Program-made: the position numbers and the translations under genes
Assembly (NCBI GenBank): GCA_018242525.1
Contig: JAFEBS010000066.1
Coordinates: 1 to 64,000 of the forward strand
DNA: 64,000 nt
Reading direction: 5' to 3'
DNA from: Planctomycetota bacterium
Lineage (GTDB): Bacteria > Planctomycetota > Planctomycetia > Planctomycetales > Planctomycetaceae
Shown here: positions 1 through 9,954 of the stretch, piece by piece
Layout: each line of letters begins with the position of its first letter
Numbering within the stretch: position 1 is the first letter of the stretch
The notes under the pieces: model-generated
What the model saw: the letters and a program-made list of their open reading frames with translations, nothing else
Databases searched by the model: none
Told to the model about the DNA's origin: nothing

Positions 1-1952
1 TCGTCCTGGAAGTTCACGGTGGTGGCGTTGATCGTCCCGCCGTTCAGGTCGGTGGTCCCCGTCGCATCGGTGGTCAGGCTGGCCAGCACGCCCGTGTTCC
101 CGATCGCTCCCTGGAACACGGTCGAGGTCCCGTTGACCAGCAGCGTTCGATTGTTCCCCGTGGCGTCGGCGTTCACCGTCTTTGCGAAGGTGGCTGTAGT
201 GCCGGTGATCACCGTGTCCGCGGACAGGATCACATCGTCCTGGAAATCGACCGTTGTGGCGTCGATCGTGCCACCGTTCAGGTCCGTGGTCCCGGCCGCA
301 TCCGTCGTCAGGCTGGCCAACACACCGGTGTTGCCGATTGTTCCCTGGAACACGGTGGAAGTCCCGTTGACCAGCAGCGTTCGGTTGTTCCCCGTGGCGT
401 CGGCGTTCACCGTCTGCGCGAAGGTGGCTGTAGTGCCGGCAATCACCGTGTCCGCGGACAGGATCACATCGTCGTGGAAATCGACCGTTGTGGCGTCGAT
501 CGTGCCACCGTTCAGGTCCGTGGTCCCGGCCGCATCCGTCGTCAGGCTGGCCAACACGCCGGTGTTCCCGATCGCTCCCTGGAACACCGTGGATGTCCCG
601 TTCACCAGCAGCGTCCGGCTATTCGCCGCGGCATCGGCGTTCAGCGTCTTCGCAAACGTGGCCGTAATACCGGTGATGATGGTATCCGCGGACAGGATCA
701 CGTCGTCCTGGAAGTTCACGGTGGTGGCGTTGATCGTCCCGCCATTCAGGCTCGTCGTCCCCGCGGCATCGGTGGTCAGGCTGGCCAGCACGCCCGTGTC
801 GCCGATCGCTCCCTGGAACACGGTCGAGGTCCCGTTGACCAGCAGTATTCGATTGTTCGCGGTGGCGTCGGCATTCAGCGACTGAGCAAAGGTGGCTGTG
901 CTGCCAGTGATCACAGTATCCGCGGACAGGATCACATCGTCCTGAAAGTTCACGGTGGTCGCGTTGATCGTCCCGCCGTTCAGGTCCGTGGTCCCCGCCG
1001 CGTCGGTCGTCAGACTGGCCAGTACGCCGGTGTTCCCGATCGCTCCCTGGAACAGCGTCGAGGTCCCGTTCACCAGCAGTGTTCGATTGTTCGCGGTGGC
1101 GTCGGCATTCAGCGACTGAGCAAAGGTGGCTGTGCTGCCGGTGATCACCGTGTCCGTGGACAAGATCACATCATCCTGGAAGTCGACCGTTATGGCGTCG
1201 ATCATGCCACCGTTCAGGTCCGTCGTTCCGGCGGCATCGGTGGTCAGGCTGGCCAGCACACCCGTATTCCCGATTGCTCCCTGGAACACGGTCGAAGTCC
1301 CGTTCACCAGCAGCGCTCGATTGTTCGCCGTGGCGTCCGCATTCACGGACTGTGCGAAGGTGGCCGTGCTGCCGGTGATCACGGTGTCCGCGGACAAGAT
1401 CACATCGTCCTGAAAGTTCACGGTGGTCGCGTTGATCGTCCCGCCGTTCAGGTCCGTCGTCCCAGCGGCGTCGGTCGTCAGACTGGCCAATACGCCCGTG
1501 TTCCCGATCGCTCCCTGGAACACCGTCGAAGTCCCGTTGACCAGCAGCGTCCGGGTGTTCGCCGTGGCATCCGCGTTCACCGTCTGCGCGAACGTCGCCG
1601 TCGTCCCAGTGATGACGGTGTCTGCCGACAGGATCACGTCGTCCTGGAAACTCACGGTGGCGGCGTTGATCGTGCCGCCATTCAGGTCGGTGGTCCCCGC
1701 GGCGTCGGTCGTCAGGCTGGCCAATACGCCGGTGTCGCCGATCGTTCCCTGGAACACGGTGGAAGTCCCGTTCACCAGCAGCGTCCGGTTATTTGCCGTG
1801 GCATCCGCGTTCGCCGATTTTCCGAACGTGGCTGTGGTCCCGGTGATGATGGTGTCCGCGGACAGGATCACGTCGTCCTGGAAGTTCACGGTGGTCGCGT
1901 TGATCGTACCGCCATTCAGGTCCGTCGTCCCGGCCGCGTCAGTCGTCAAACT
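1..1952 (-). repeat. 234-bp in-frame tandem repeat array (8 full copies plus a partial ninth)
   Basis: The phrase beginning tcctggaa/tcctgaaa recurs at exactly 234-bp steps, with anchors near 7, 241, 475, 709, 943, 1177, 1411, 1645 and 1879. Each unit encodes 78 residues running from SLTTDAAGTTDLNGG through NFQDDVILSADT, NADATANNRTLLVNGTS and VFQGAIGNTGVLA. Copies 1-8 cover 81-1952 and a ninth runs off the left edge. Copies differ by scattered, largely conservative substitutions. The period is a multiple of three and introduces no stop, so copy number can change without breaking the frame. Confidence 0.92.
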
Positions 1953-4900
1953 CAATAGAGTTGCATTACTTCCCGTTAATCCGTCAAAGCTCGTTGCGCC
2001 CGACGCATTGATCAGCAGTGCGTGAGTGCCATCCAACGAGTCAAGGAACGACACATTGCCACCGGCGTTTAGAGTCACATCTCCATTCAGCATGACTGCA
2101 TCCTGGAACAGGACGTCCGCACCGGCGACCTGATTCCCGAGCAATTGGATGGAGCCCGCAGAATCCACTGTGATCGAACCGGAGATTGCCGTCTGAATTC
2201 CTTCAATCACGATGTCAGCACCCGTCGGCGCGGCGGCATTGGCAATCAAGTTGATATCATGTCCGGCAAGGACTTGAACATTCATCCCGTCGCTGTCGAT
2301 ACGGATGCTGTCCACAGAGCCAACTGTGGTAGACAAGTCCGACCCGTGCAGGGTGACATCGTTTCCCGCATGCAGCATTGCATCGTTGCCGCCAGATTCA
2401 TCGATCCAGATCCCGCCCTCGTGATCCCCGTTGCTGTCGGCGGTCAGCAGAATATCGCTGGTTGCTCCCGCAGCCGTGATTGTCGCCCTGATAATGATGT
2501 CGCGCTGGGCTTGATAGTTGATCGTCGTGTTGCTGGTTTGATCCACATTGATGATCAGATCCTGACCGCCACCATTCAACGTGATGCTTCCAGCTCCTGC
2601 AGTTAGAGCAGCGTTCAGAACCGCGTTGGACACGGCGATCAAACCGTCCGAACCGATGGAAGTGTCGATTCCCTGATCGACCGTCAGTTCTCCGCCAGCC
2701 GTGATTGTGACGGTGCCGCCTGCAGTCACTCCATTGCCCGTCGTAATCCCGCTGGTAGCCCCCACGATTCCGACAGTCAGTTCATCGACATCGGCATAGT
2801 CAATGGTCCCGATCACACGGGCGGCCACGGTACCGACGTTGTTGGCATTGTCGAGGACGACATTCCCGCTGCCAAGGAGTTGCAGCCCACCGGCGATAAT
2901 CAGATCTGACGCGGCCTGGGTGACAGCACCGGTCACATTCAATGTCAGGTTACCGCCGGTGGTCAGTGTGATGCCAGTGGCGTTGGCATCATTTCCAGCA
3001 CCGATTGTGAGGTTGCCGGAATTTGTCAGTGAGACGTCGCCGCCCGTTTCGCTGATTCCGTTGATTGTCAAGACGCCGGTATTTACCAGGTTGATGTTAC
3101 CGCTGGTGCTGTTTGTAGCCTGAAAACTGGAGACGGCGTTGATTGCGGTTCCCAGGTCCGTTCCCGTCGCGGACGATGTCGACAGCAGTCCACCCGTGAT
3201 CACGGCCCCGCTGGTTTGGACAATATCCGTTGACGAGATGAGAACCACGTTGTTGACACTTGCCGAGATCGATCCTGTCAGGCTGATCCTGCCACCGGTG
3301 TTATTGATCGAGACTGAACCTGTGCCGGTTTGGCTGACTCCTGTGACTGCGAGAGTCGTGGCATTCGTTTTCAGGCTGATGTCTCCCGTCCCGCTGTTGG
3401 AACCATGAAAACTTGTGACCTGGTTCGTGTTATTCAGCACCGTGCCTGTCGATGAAATCGCTGTTAACAAGCCACTGGAGATCAATCCCGCTCCCAATTC
3501 GATGATCGCGTTTCCCGCCGTCAAGTCGATCGCGCCACCCGTTGTCAGATTTCCTGCGTTCAGCGTCAGGTCCTGGCCTGCATTCAGGCTCAATGTCCCG
3601 GCTCCGCTGATCACGTCAGAATTCACATTGATTTCGCTTGAGCCACCCGTTGCGGTCAAATCGACAGACCCCGCCCCTGACGCGTTGATTCCACTCCCCG
3701 AGACCGTCAGCGTCCCCGCATTCTGGACGGATACGTTGCCGCCGGTTTCACTGATCCCCGTCACGTCCAGCGCCCCGGTGTTCACCAGATTGACGTCGCC
3801 ACCGGCGGTGTTGCTGGCGGTAAAGCTGCCAATGGTATTCGTCCCGGTCAGTAACGTGCCGCCAAGCGAGACTGTCTTGAGGAGTCCTGCGGTACTGAAC
3901 GAACCGGATTGAGAGATTCCGCCCGCGGAGGTGGCGTCGATCTCGCCTGATCCAGTGCTCACCGTCCCGTTGATTACCACGGCACCAGACGTCGTCGTGA
4001 CCAGGCTGATCGTGTCAGCCAATGTCCCGGTGACGGCGGCCCCGATCGTCAGATCGCCTCCGTCGGCAGTCAACGTGATCGACGTTCCATCGGTAAAGTC
4101 CTGAATGACTCCGGAAGTGCTGAGCGCGCCGGAATTGCTGATGAAGATATTGCCGCCAGTCTCGTTGATTCCAGTGACGTTCAATGCGCCACTGTTGAGC
4201 AGACGGATGTCGCCGCTGACGGTGTTGGTGGCGTTGAAGCTGGTCACCAAGTTGGTCGCGGTGCTCAGATTCGTTCCTGTCAAGGATGACGTGGTTAGCA
4301 GGCCAGCGGTGATGATTGCTAAATTGGCTTGAATGATGTTGGTCGAAGCAGTCAGATTGACGTCATTGACGCCTGCAGACACGGTGGCCGTCAGGTTGAC
4401 CTGACCACCGAGGTTGTCGACGGAAACGGTCCCCGTGCCGGTCTGGCTGATCCCGGTCACCGCAAGTACGGCCGTTTGATCCGCGAAAGTGATGGCACCC
4501 GTCCCGGTGTTGGTGGCGTTAAAGCTGGTCACCAGGTTGGCGTTATTCAGAACCGTTCCGGTGCCTGACGAAGTCGTCAGCAGATTGCCCGTGATCAGTC
4601 CCGCTCCTGATTCATTGATCGCCCTGCCCGCAGTGACAGTAACATCAGTACCAGTCGTCAGGTTACCTGCGTTCAATGTCACATTCTGATCTGCAAGCAG
4701 ACTCAACAAGCCGGAACCGCTGATGACGTCGGCATTCAAAACGACGTCACTCGCAGGACCGGTCGCTGTCAGGTCCACGGTCCCCGTCGTCGCGGCGTTG
4801 ACCGACTGATCGACAGTAATTGTGGCCGAGTCTTCAACCTGGATGTTGCCGCCGGTCGTGGTGCTGATTCCAACAGCACCGACGAACAGACTTCCATCCG

Positions 4901-7900
4901 CACTGACAGTTCCGATGGAGAGCGCAACAGTATCTACGAATGTCACGCTTCCACCGACCGCCGCATTGCTGGCGGCGAATATTCCCACGACATTGTTCTG
5001 ATCGAGTGTAATGTCTCCGGTTGATGTCGTTACTCCCACGGCGGCGGCCGAAATCGTCTTGCCAGCGGATTCGGTCACGCTGCCCGCTGCGCTCATCCGT
5101 AGTGTGCCTCCACCGACATCAATTGAATTGGCGACGTTGATTGCGCCTCCGGATTCAATCGTCACGCTGTCATTAGTGGTCGTGATTCCGGTGGCAACAC
5201 TCCCCAGCGTGACATCGTCCGCATCCTGGTATTGAATGGCACCGTCGACGTCGGCGGTCAGAGTCGTAACATTGTTCGCCGCACTCGTCAGGACGAACGA
5301 GCCGCCATTCGAGCTCAACAGTTGCAGATTGGGGGCTGAAATTGAACCGGCCGAACCCTCCGTCGCCATTCCGGTCACGGACGACAAGTCGATCGTGACG
5401 GTACCGCCCGCGATGACAGAACCGTCCAAAGTCTGGGATCCGTCGCCGTCCACGTCACCAAAGCCAGAGGTCAATGAGACATTTCCGATATCGGCGATCA
5501 CGGCGGACGTGTCATTGATGACGATGCGGTCGCCAGCTTGAAAGACAACATCACCTGATGTGGATTCTAGGGTGACCCCGGCGTCTACGGTGATATTGTC
5601 GACGTTTCCGGGCGAGTTGTCGGCCGTCGTGGCAGCGATCGTCCCCACGCTGGTCATATTGGCGGCAAACGTGATCGGACTGTGCGTTGATATCGTGATG
5701 GCGCCCGCAGCGTTGCCGGAGGTCAGCACGCTTCCGATCGCGCTGATTGTCAGACTGCCTGTATTGTCGATCGCGACGTCACCGGACGTGGAATTGTAAA
5801 ACGCCAGTTGGCTAACGACTGTTTCGAGAGTTGTTCCTGCTGCAATACCGTGCACGGATTCGATCGCCAGGCTGCCGACAGTGATGTCCGCACCCGTCGA
5901 GTTTTCGTCGAGCACGGCATCCCCGGTGATCAGGTGGAGTGTGCCGACGTGTGAAGGGGTAACGCCGCTGCTGACGGTGATCGACCCGGAATTCACATTA
6001 CCGATGATCAGGGTTGTCGCGGTAATCTGATTCAGTTCGACATTACTCAACGCGAGTGGCCCCCCCGGAGTATCCGATGTGGCCCCGAGATCGATTTCGA
6101 TGTCAGAGAACTGCTGGATGGTCACAGTCGTCGCGCTGATGGTCGCGGCCGCATCGATGCTGACGCTGTCGCTTGTGACGGAAACCTGGCTGCCTGTCAG
6201 GGATGCCCCGGCTTCCATAGAAAATGCCGTCGAACCAATCAATGAAACTGTATTGTCGAACACCACATTCGATTCGAGGTCGATCGTATTGGCCTCGGCA
6301 TGAATCGCTTCACCGCCATTGCCCGTAAAGTTTCCGCCGTTAATCGTCAGCAAATCGGCGCCGGGATACGAGTTCAGGGTATCGGGCAGCACCTGCAATC
6401 CGTCACCAAAGTTTCCTTGGGAAGTGACATCGGTCAATGTCGCCGTCCCCAGGATCCCGCTCAGGGTGATTCCCACACCTCCGGTTCCCAGGTAGCCTGT
6501 ACTGTTGGTAAACGTTCCGCCGGACACATTCACGCTGGCCGCATCCAGGACATTCAATCCTCCCAGAGCATTGGCGTCGGCAGTCACGTCTGTCATGGAA
6601 ACGTTGCCCGATACGTCGGTGATCAGGATTCCGAATCCATCCAGACCGGAATCGCCAACACTATTCGTGAACGACCCACCGGAGATGACGACGCTCCCGG
6701 CGCTGGAAATGACGACTCCGTCCAGAACATTCGAATCGGCCGTGACATTTGTCAGTGAAACATCGCCAGAACTGACCACGATGATTCCGCTGAAGGCATT
6801 GAAGGACGTTTCCACATCGGTAATCGTCACCACGCTGGCATCGCCCACGACGATTCCATAGGCGGCATTCCCATCCGCGATGACGCCATTACTGATCATG
6901 ACCGTTCCGGAGGGATCGGTCGTGAACAGGGTCAATCCATGTGTGGCCAGATTGTCGTTAAATGTCCCTCCGCTCACGACGATCGATGCACCACCGTCGT
7001 TCACCCACACTCCACCAGCCTGGTTGTTGGAGGCATCCACGTCCGTCAGCGATACAGAGCCCGCGGTGAATACGAAGATCCCATTGTCGACGTTGGTCGA
7101 ATAGGACCCGCGGACGACCTCGAACGAAGTGGTATCTGCCACATCGGCACCACTGGTTTGATTGGACTCGGCCGTCACATCCGAAAGAGTCACTGACGTG
7201 GCACTGCTGATACCCAGACCATTGCCTGCGTTGAAGGAGTAAATCCCGCCGTCAACCGTCAAGGTGTCAACGAATCCGACATGCAACCCATCGAGACCAT
7301 TGTTTTGCGCTTCGCCTCCGGAAACAGAGCCCACGCCGATCAGGTTAATGAGTGACACACCGTGAAAGGCGTTGTGGTTAGCGGAAACATCGGTCAAAGA
7401 TGTGACGCCATAGACTTCCGTAATGGACACGCCGTCACCGAGGTTTCCGCTGGCATTGACGTTGAAGAGAGTCAGATCCGTAAGAACCGTGGCGATATCC
7501 AGGCCGGCACCGCCGTTTCCTGTCGCCTCGACGTCGGTGAAACTGACCGATTGAATCGACTGCACGTGGAATCCATCGCCCGAATTGTTCAGGGCGTGAA
7601 CATTCTGGAATGACAGTGCCAATGTGATCCCGCTCGCGTCAAATCCATTCGTGCCATTTTCGGCAGTCAGATTGAGGATCGAGACATCGGATGCAGTACT
7701 GGCGATGGTGACAACGTTGCCCCCGGCATAATCGATGAGGACATCCGCGGCATCGGTGGATTCACCTTCGAGCGTCAGGCTCTTGTCGATCGTCACCGCT
7801 TCAGCATAGGTTCCGGCGGCAACGTCAACCGTTCCGCCTTCTGCCACCGCGTCGATCCCCTCTTGGATCGAGCTGAAACCGGTGGTGCCGTAAATCGCGT

Positions 7901-8516
7901 ACTGGTTTCCAGCCGCCCAGGAATTGGCATCCACAATCAGCGTGCCGACAGTCGCGCCTGCCCAACTGTCGTCGACGTAGACCGTGTCCGGATTCACCGT
8001 GCTGATGACATCCGTTCCGATGTGGATTGTCTCAACGTTCAGCAGGGTGATGTCGTTCAGTCCCGCAATGGAATCGAATGTGACAACGTCCGACTCCCCG
8101 CCTGCATCGACGGAAAGCGAAGTCAGCACGTCGAAGTCCGTGGCGTTGACGCCGCTCAAATCAATGCTGTTGGCCGTGGTGTTGAAGTCGGAAATCTTGA
8201 TCGAGGTGACGCCGTGCGCCAGCAGGTTTCCCCCTGCCCCATTGTCGATCGTGTGACCATTGACCAGGACATCACCCGAAGCATCCACGCTGAGCGTGAC
8301 GTTATTCGTACTGTCGATATGACCAGGATCGCTCGCCACGCTGTTGTCGATGCCGACGGACAGGACTCCAGCGCTAAAAACGGCGCTCACAGACAACACT
8401 TGCCGCTCTTCCAGCTTGCGTAAGGTCAGCCTGGCTGCGTGATCAAGCGGAGTCTGAGGGGGATGGCGGTGGCGGCGAGATTCCAGCCAGTTCCAAAGCC
8501 ACTTCGATATCTGCAT
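1..8516 (-). CDS. Giant secreted beta-helix / haemagglutinin-like repeat protein (partial, 3' end beyond window)
   Basis: Reading the minus strand from the ATG at 8516-8514 gives one frame that I followed to the window edge without a stop, so at least 2838 residues are present and the C-terminus lies outside. The N-terminus (MQISKWLWNWLESRR) is followed by LEERQVLS at residues 35-42, which fits the planctomycete extracellular LExRxL motif. Residues about 215-250 look like the start of a pectate-lyase-type right-handed helix (SIQEGIDAVAEGGTV, then AAGTY). Residues about 250-740 are parallel beta-helix turns rich in G, N, D, S and T. Residues about 740-2160 are Fha-like repeats with recurring VTSFNATNT and GALNVTGI. 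From about residue 2189 the protein is a 78-residue tandem repeat. I saw no cysteine-rich or catalytic signature. It is probably a surface adhesin or cell-wall protein. An in-frame stop at 8721-8723 bounds the start; no clear ribosome site precedes the ATG. Confidence 0.85.
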   Translation of the reverse strand, partial: MQISKWLWNWLESRRHRHPPQTPLDHAARLTLRKLEERQVLSVSAVFSAGVLSVGIDNSVASDPGHIDSTNNVTLSVDASGDVLVNGHTIDNGAGGNLLAHGVTSIKISDFNTTANSIDLSGVNATDFDVLTSLSVDAGGESDVVTFDSIAGLNDITLLNVETIHIGTDVISTVNPDTVYVDDSWAGATVGTLIVDANSWAAGNQYAIYGTTGFSSIQEGIDAVAEGGTVDVAAGTYAEAVTIDKSLTLEGESTDAADVLIDYAGGNVVTIASTASDVSILNLTAENGTNGFDASGITLALSFQNVHALNNSGDGFHVQSIQSVSFTDVEATGNGGAGLDIATVLTDLTLFNVNASGNLGDGVSITEVYGVTSLTDVSANHNAFHGVSLINLIGVGSVSGGEAQNNGLDGLHVGFVDTLTVDGGIYSFNAGNGLGISSATSVTLSDVTAESNQTSGADVADTTSFEVVRGSYSTNVDNGIFVFTAGSVSLTDVDASNNQAGGVWVNDGGASIVVSGGTFNDNLATHGLTLFTTDPSGTVMISNGVIADGNAAYGIVVGDASVVTITDVETSFNAFSGIIVVSSGDVSLTNVTADSNVLDGVVISSAGSVVISGGSFTNSVGDSGLDGFGILITDVSGNVSMTDVTADANALGGLNVLDAASVNVSGGTFTNSTGYLGTGGVGITLSGILGTATLTDVTSQGNFGDGLQVLPDTLNSYPGADLLTINGGNFTGNGGEAIHAEANTIDLESNVVFDNTVSLIGSTAFSMEAGASLTGSQVSVTSDSVSIDAAATISATTVTIQQFSDIEIDLGATSDTPGGPLALSNVELNQITATTLIIGNVNSGSITVSSGVTPSHVGTLHLITGDAVLDENSTGADITVGSLAIESVHGIAAGTTLETVVSQLAFYNSTSGDVAIDNTGSLTISAIGSVLTSGNAAGAITISTHSPITFAANMTSVGTIAATTADNSPGNVDNITVDAGVTLESTSGDVVFQAGDRIVINDTSAVIADIGNVSLTSGFGDVDGDGSQTLDGSVIAGGTVTIDLSSVTGMATEGSAGSISAPNLQLLSSNGGSFVLTSAANNVTTLTADVDGAIQYQDADDVTLGSVATGITTTNDSVTIESGGAINVANSIDVGGGTLRMSAAGSVTESAGKTISAAAVGVTTSTGDITLDQNNVVGIFAASNAAVGGSVTFVDTVALSIGTVSADGSLFVGAVGISTTTGGNIQVEDSATITVDQSVNAATTGTVDLTATGPASDVVLNADVISGSGLLSLLADQNVTLNAGNLTTGTDVTVTAGRAINESGAGLITGNLLTTSSGTGTVLNNANLVTSFNATNTGTGAITFADQTAVLAVTGISQTGTGTVSVDNLGGQVNLTATVSAGVNDVNLTASTNIIQANLAIITAGLLTTSSLTGTNLSTATNLVTSFNATNTVSGDIRLLNSGALNVTGINETGGNIFISNSGALSTSGVIQDFTDGTSITLTADGGDLTIGAAVTGTLADTISLVTTTSGAVVINGTVSTGSGEIDATSAGGISQSGSFSTAGLLKTVSLGGTLLTGTNTIGSFTASNTAGGDVNLVNTGALDVTGISETGGNVSVQNAGTLTVSGSGINASGAGSVDLTATGGSSEINVNSDVISGAGTLSLNAGQDLTLNAGNLTTGGAIDLTAGNAIIELGAGLISSGLLTAISSTGTVLNNTNQVTSFHGSNSGTGDISLKTNATTLAVTGVSQTGTGSVSINNTGGRISLTGSISASVNNVVLISSTDIVQTSGAVITGGLLSTSSATGTDLGTAINAVSSFQATNSTSGNINLVNTGVLTINGISETGGDVSLTNSGNLTIGAGNDANATGITLTTGGNLTLNVTGAVTQAASDLIIAGGLQLLGSGNVVLDNANNVGTVAARVIGTIDYADVDELTVGIVGATSGITTGNGVTAGGTVTITAGGELTVDQGIDTSIGSDGLIAVSNAVLNAALTAGAGSITLNGGGQDLIINVDQTSNTTINYQAQRDIIIRATITAAGATSDILLTADSNGDHEGGIWIDESGGNDAMLHAGNDVTLHGSDLSTTVGSVDSIRIDSDGMNVQVLAGHDINLIANAAAPTGADIVIEGIQTAISGSITVDSAGSIQLLGNQVAGADVLFQDAVMLNGDVTLNAGGNVSFLDSLDGTHALLINASGATSFDGLTGSNATLLSLTTDAAGTTDLNGGTINATTVNFQDDVILSADTIITGTTATFGKSANADATANNRTLLVNGTSTVFQGTIGDTGVLASLTTDAAGTTDLNGGTINAATVSFQDDVILSADTVITGTTATFAQTVNADATANTRTLLVNGTSTVFQGAIGNTGVLASLTTDAAGTTDLNGGTINATTVNFQDDVILSADTVITGSTATFAQSVNADATANNRALLVNGTSTVFQGAIGNTGVLASLTTDAAGTTDLNGGMIDAITVDFQDDVILSTDTVITGSTATFAQSLNADATANNRTLLVNGTSTLFQGAIGNTGVLASLTTDAAGTTDLNGGTINATTVNFQDDVILSADTVITGSTATFAQSLNADATANNRILLVNGTSTVFQGAIGDTGVLASLTTDAAGTTSLNGGTINATTVNFQDDVILSADTIITGITATFAKTLNADAAANSRTLLVNGTSTVFQGAIGNTGVLASLTTDAAGTTDLNGGTIDATTVDFHDDVILSADTVIAGTTATFAQTVNADATGNNRTLLVNGTSTVFQGTIGNTGVLASLTTDAAGTTDLNGGTIDATTVDFQDDVILSADTVITGTTATFAKTVNADATGNNRTLLVNGTSTVFQGAIGNTGVLASLTTDATGTTDLNGGTINATTVNFQD

Positions 8517-9217
8517 GGGGCCCGACCTTGTTTCAGCCTGATCACTGCCGAGGCGTCCCCCGGACTCAATCAGGCACTCGAATATTGCTGTCCATCGAAA
8601 ACTGAAGTTTGCTGTCGAGAACTTGCCCGCATCGGAAAGCCTGGTTCCGTCTGGAACCGTACCCGCCGAATCTTTAACAAACTTCGCCAAAACGGATATT
8701 TCTACGCGACTTGCGACATGTCACTACAGCAACATCACCCAGCTCAGTGCCCGTGACACCATGTCCCAAAAGGGAAGCGGTCCGGATGAATTCGCAGATA
8801 AACAGTCACCTCTCTCACCACTTCGTCGCCCAACATGCTGGACAAGTCTACGGTTACGTCTTGACGGCTGTCGAGAGTTTACTTTCCTACAGTGGATTTC
8901 TTCCTTGAATTCGTGTGATGAATCCGTAACAGGCCCGGCACTCGACCGGGCGCTTCTCGCACCTGCCGTGCCAGCTATGCGACCTGAACTCAGTTCTTGC
9001 GGTTTCCCGCACGGTTTCTCCAGTCGACCTATTTTACACATCGTACTTGAGACTTGTCGGGCTTGACGGTCACACAAATCGGGCAGACTTTGACGATCAT
9101 CCGGCTTGCCGCGATTCTGCCTGAAAACTTGATTGCAGGGAAAGTGACTGTCCGAAAGACCGATAGGACTGAAATCCGTGACGTCCAGAGCGCGCGGACC
9201 GGACAGGAGGCAGGCTG
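8517..9217. other. Divergent intergenic region, 701 bp
   Basis: This gap separates the giant minus-strand gene from the plus-strand secreted-protein gene, so it should carry both promoters. Open frames here lack a plausible start, ribosome site or recognisable product. One small hairpin is visible at 8933-8951 (GCCCGG, 7-nt loop, CCGGGC) without a T-run. I recognise no promoter boxes or RNA. Confidence 0.5.
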
Positions 9218-9931
9218 ATGATCCGTTTCATTCGTGACAATGCAATCCAACTAAGAATGGCATTCCTTGGTGCTGCCCTGGCCCTGTCGAGTGGAATTAC
9301 GGCTGCACAAGTACCACCGTCACCCGATCCCGTTCCTCCCACTCCGGGGTACACTGAATCTCCGGTGCCCGGAATCTCGCCTGCCGAAGTCGCCCCACGA
9401 AATCGAACCGCGGAACTTTGGCAGGACAAGCCGCTCGGTCAACTGAAAGCCTCAATTGCCACCAACCTGCCCGATGCCGAACGTCTGCTGGAATCTGAAT
9501 CCGCACGTCTCAACCAGGCCGCTGGTGTGTTGTCCCAACACGGTTCATTCGTGTCCGCGATGGGTGACAGTCGGCCGTGGATTCTCTCGTACTACGAATG
9601 GGAGGCGCCGGCTACCCGGCACCTGCCGCTGCTCTTCGAAGAGCCGAATCTGGAACGATTGGGCTACTCCCCGCCCGGTTGCTGCTACGCCGCGAACCCT
9701 CACGTCAGTCAGTGTCTGCAACCGATCGTTTCCGGTGCCCACTTCTTCGGTCGAGTTCCGCTCATCCCCTACCTGATCGGAGTCGACGAACCGTGTGAAC
9801 CGATTTACACCCTGGGTGTCGATCGTCCCGGCAGTCCTGTCTGCTACCGGCACCACTGGATTCCGCTCAGCCTGAAGGGAGCGATCTATCAGGCGGGTGC
9901 CACCGTTGGGATGCTGTATATCTTTCCGTGA
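9218..9931 (+). CDS. Secreted hypothetical protein, 237 aa
   Basis: The ATG has a strong ribosome site (AGGAGG about 8 nt upstream). Residues 1-30 form a signal peptide (hydrophobic AFLGAALALSSGITAA, cleavage near AAQ). A proline-rich linker follows (VPPSPDPVPPTPG). The mature part has Cys-Cys in PPGCCYAANPH and further cysteines in SQCLQP, DEPCEP and SPVCYRHHW, so disulfides are likely. It ends in a hydrophobic stretch (GATVGMLYIFP). I do not recognise the family. It lies between the giant repeat protein and the HlyD/TolC cluster and ends convergently 23 bp from the M50-HlyD gene. Confidence 0.8.
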   Translation: MIRFIRDNAIQLRMAFLGAALALSSGITAAQVPPSPDPVPPTPGYTESPVPGISPAEVAPRNRTAELWQDKPLGQLKASIATNLPDAERLLESESARLNQAAGVLSQHGSFVSAMGDSRPWILSYYEWEAPATRHLPLLFEEPNLERLGYSPPGCCYAANPHVSQCLQPIVSGAHFFGRVPLIPYLIGVDEPCEPIYTLGVDRPGSPVCYRHHWIPLSLKGAIYQAGATVGMLYIFP

Positions 9932-9954
9932 CAGGATCGCTTCTGCAGTCACGG

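Noticed and set aside
474..1958. Long plus-strand frame of 494 residues (and others to 7104) over the repeat array
   Set aside because: It is antisense to the giant minus-strand protein. Its length comes from a 234-bp period that keeps all frames free of stops; the translation has no domain, signal or ribosome site.
8439..9077. Small frames in the 8.5-9.2 kb gap
   Set aside because: They overlap each other on both strands, lack ribosome sites and show no domain; the gap is better read as a divergent promoter region.
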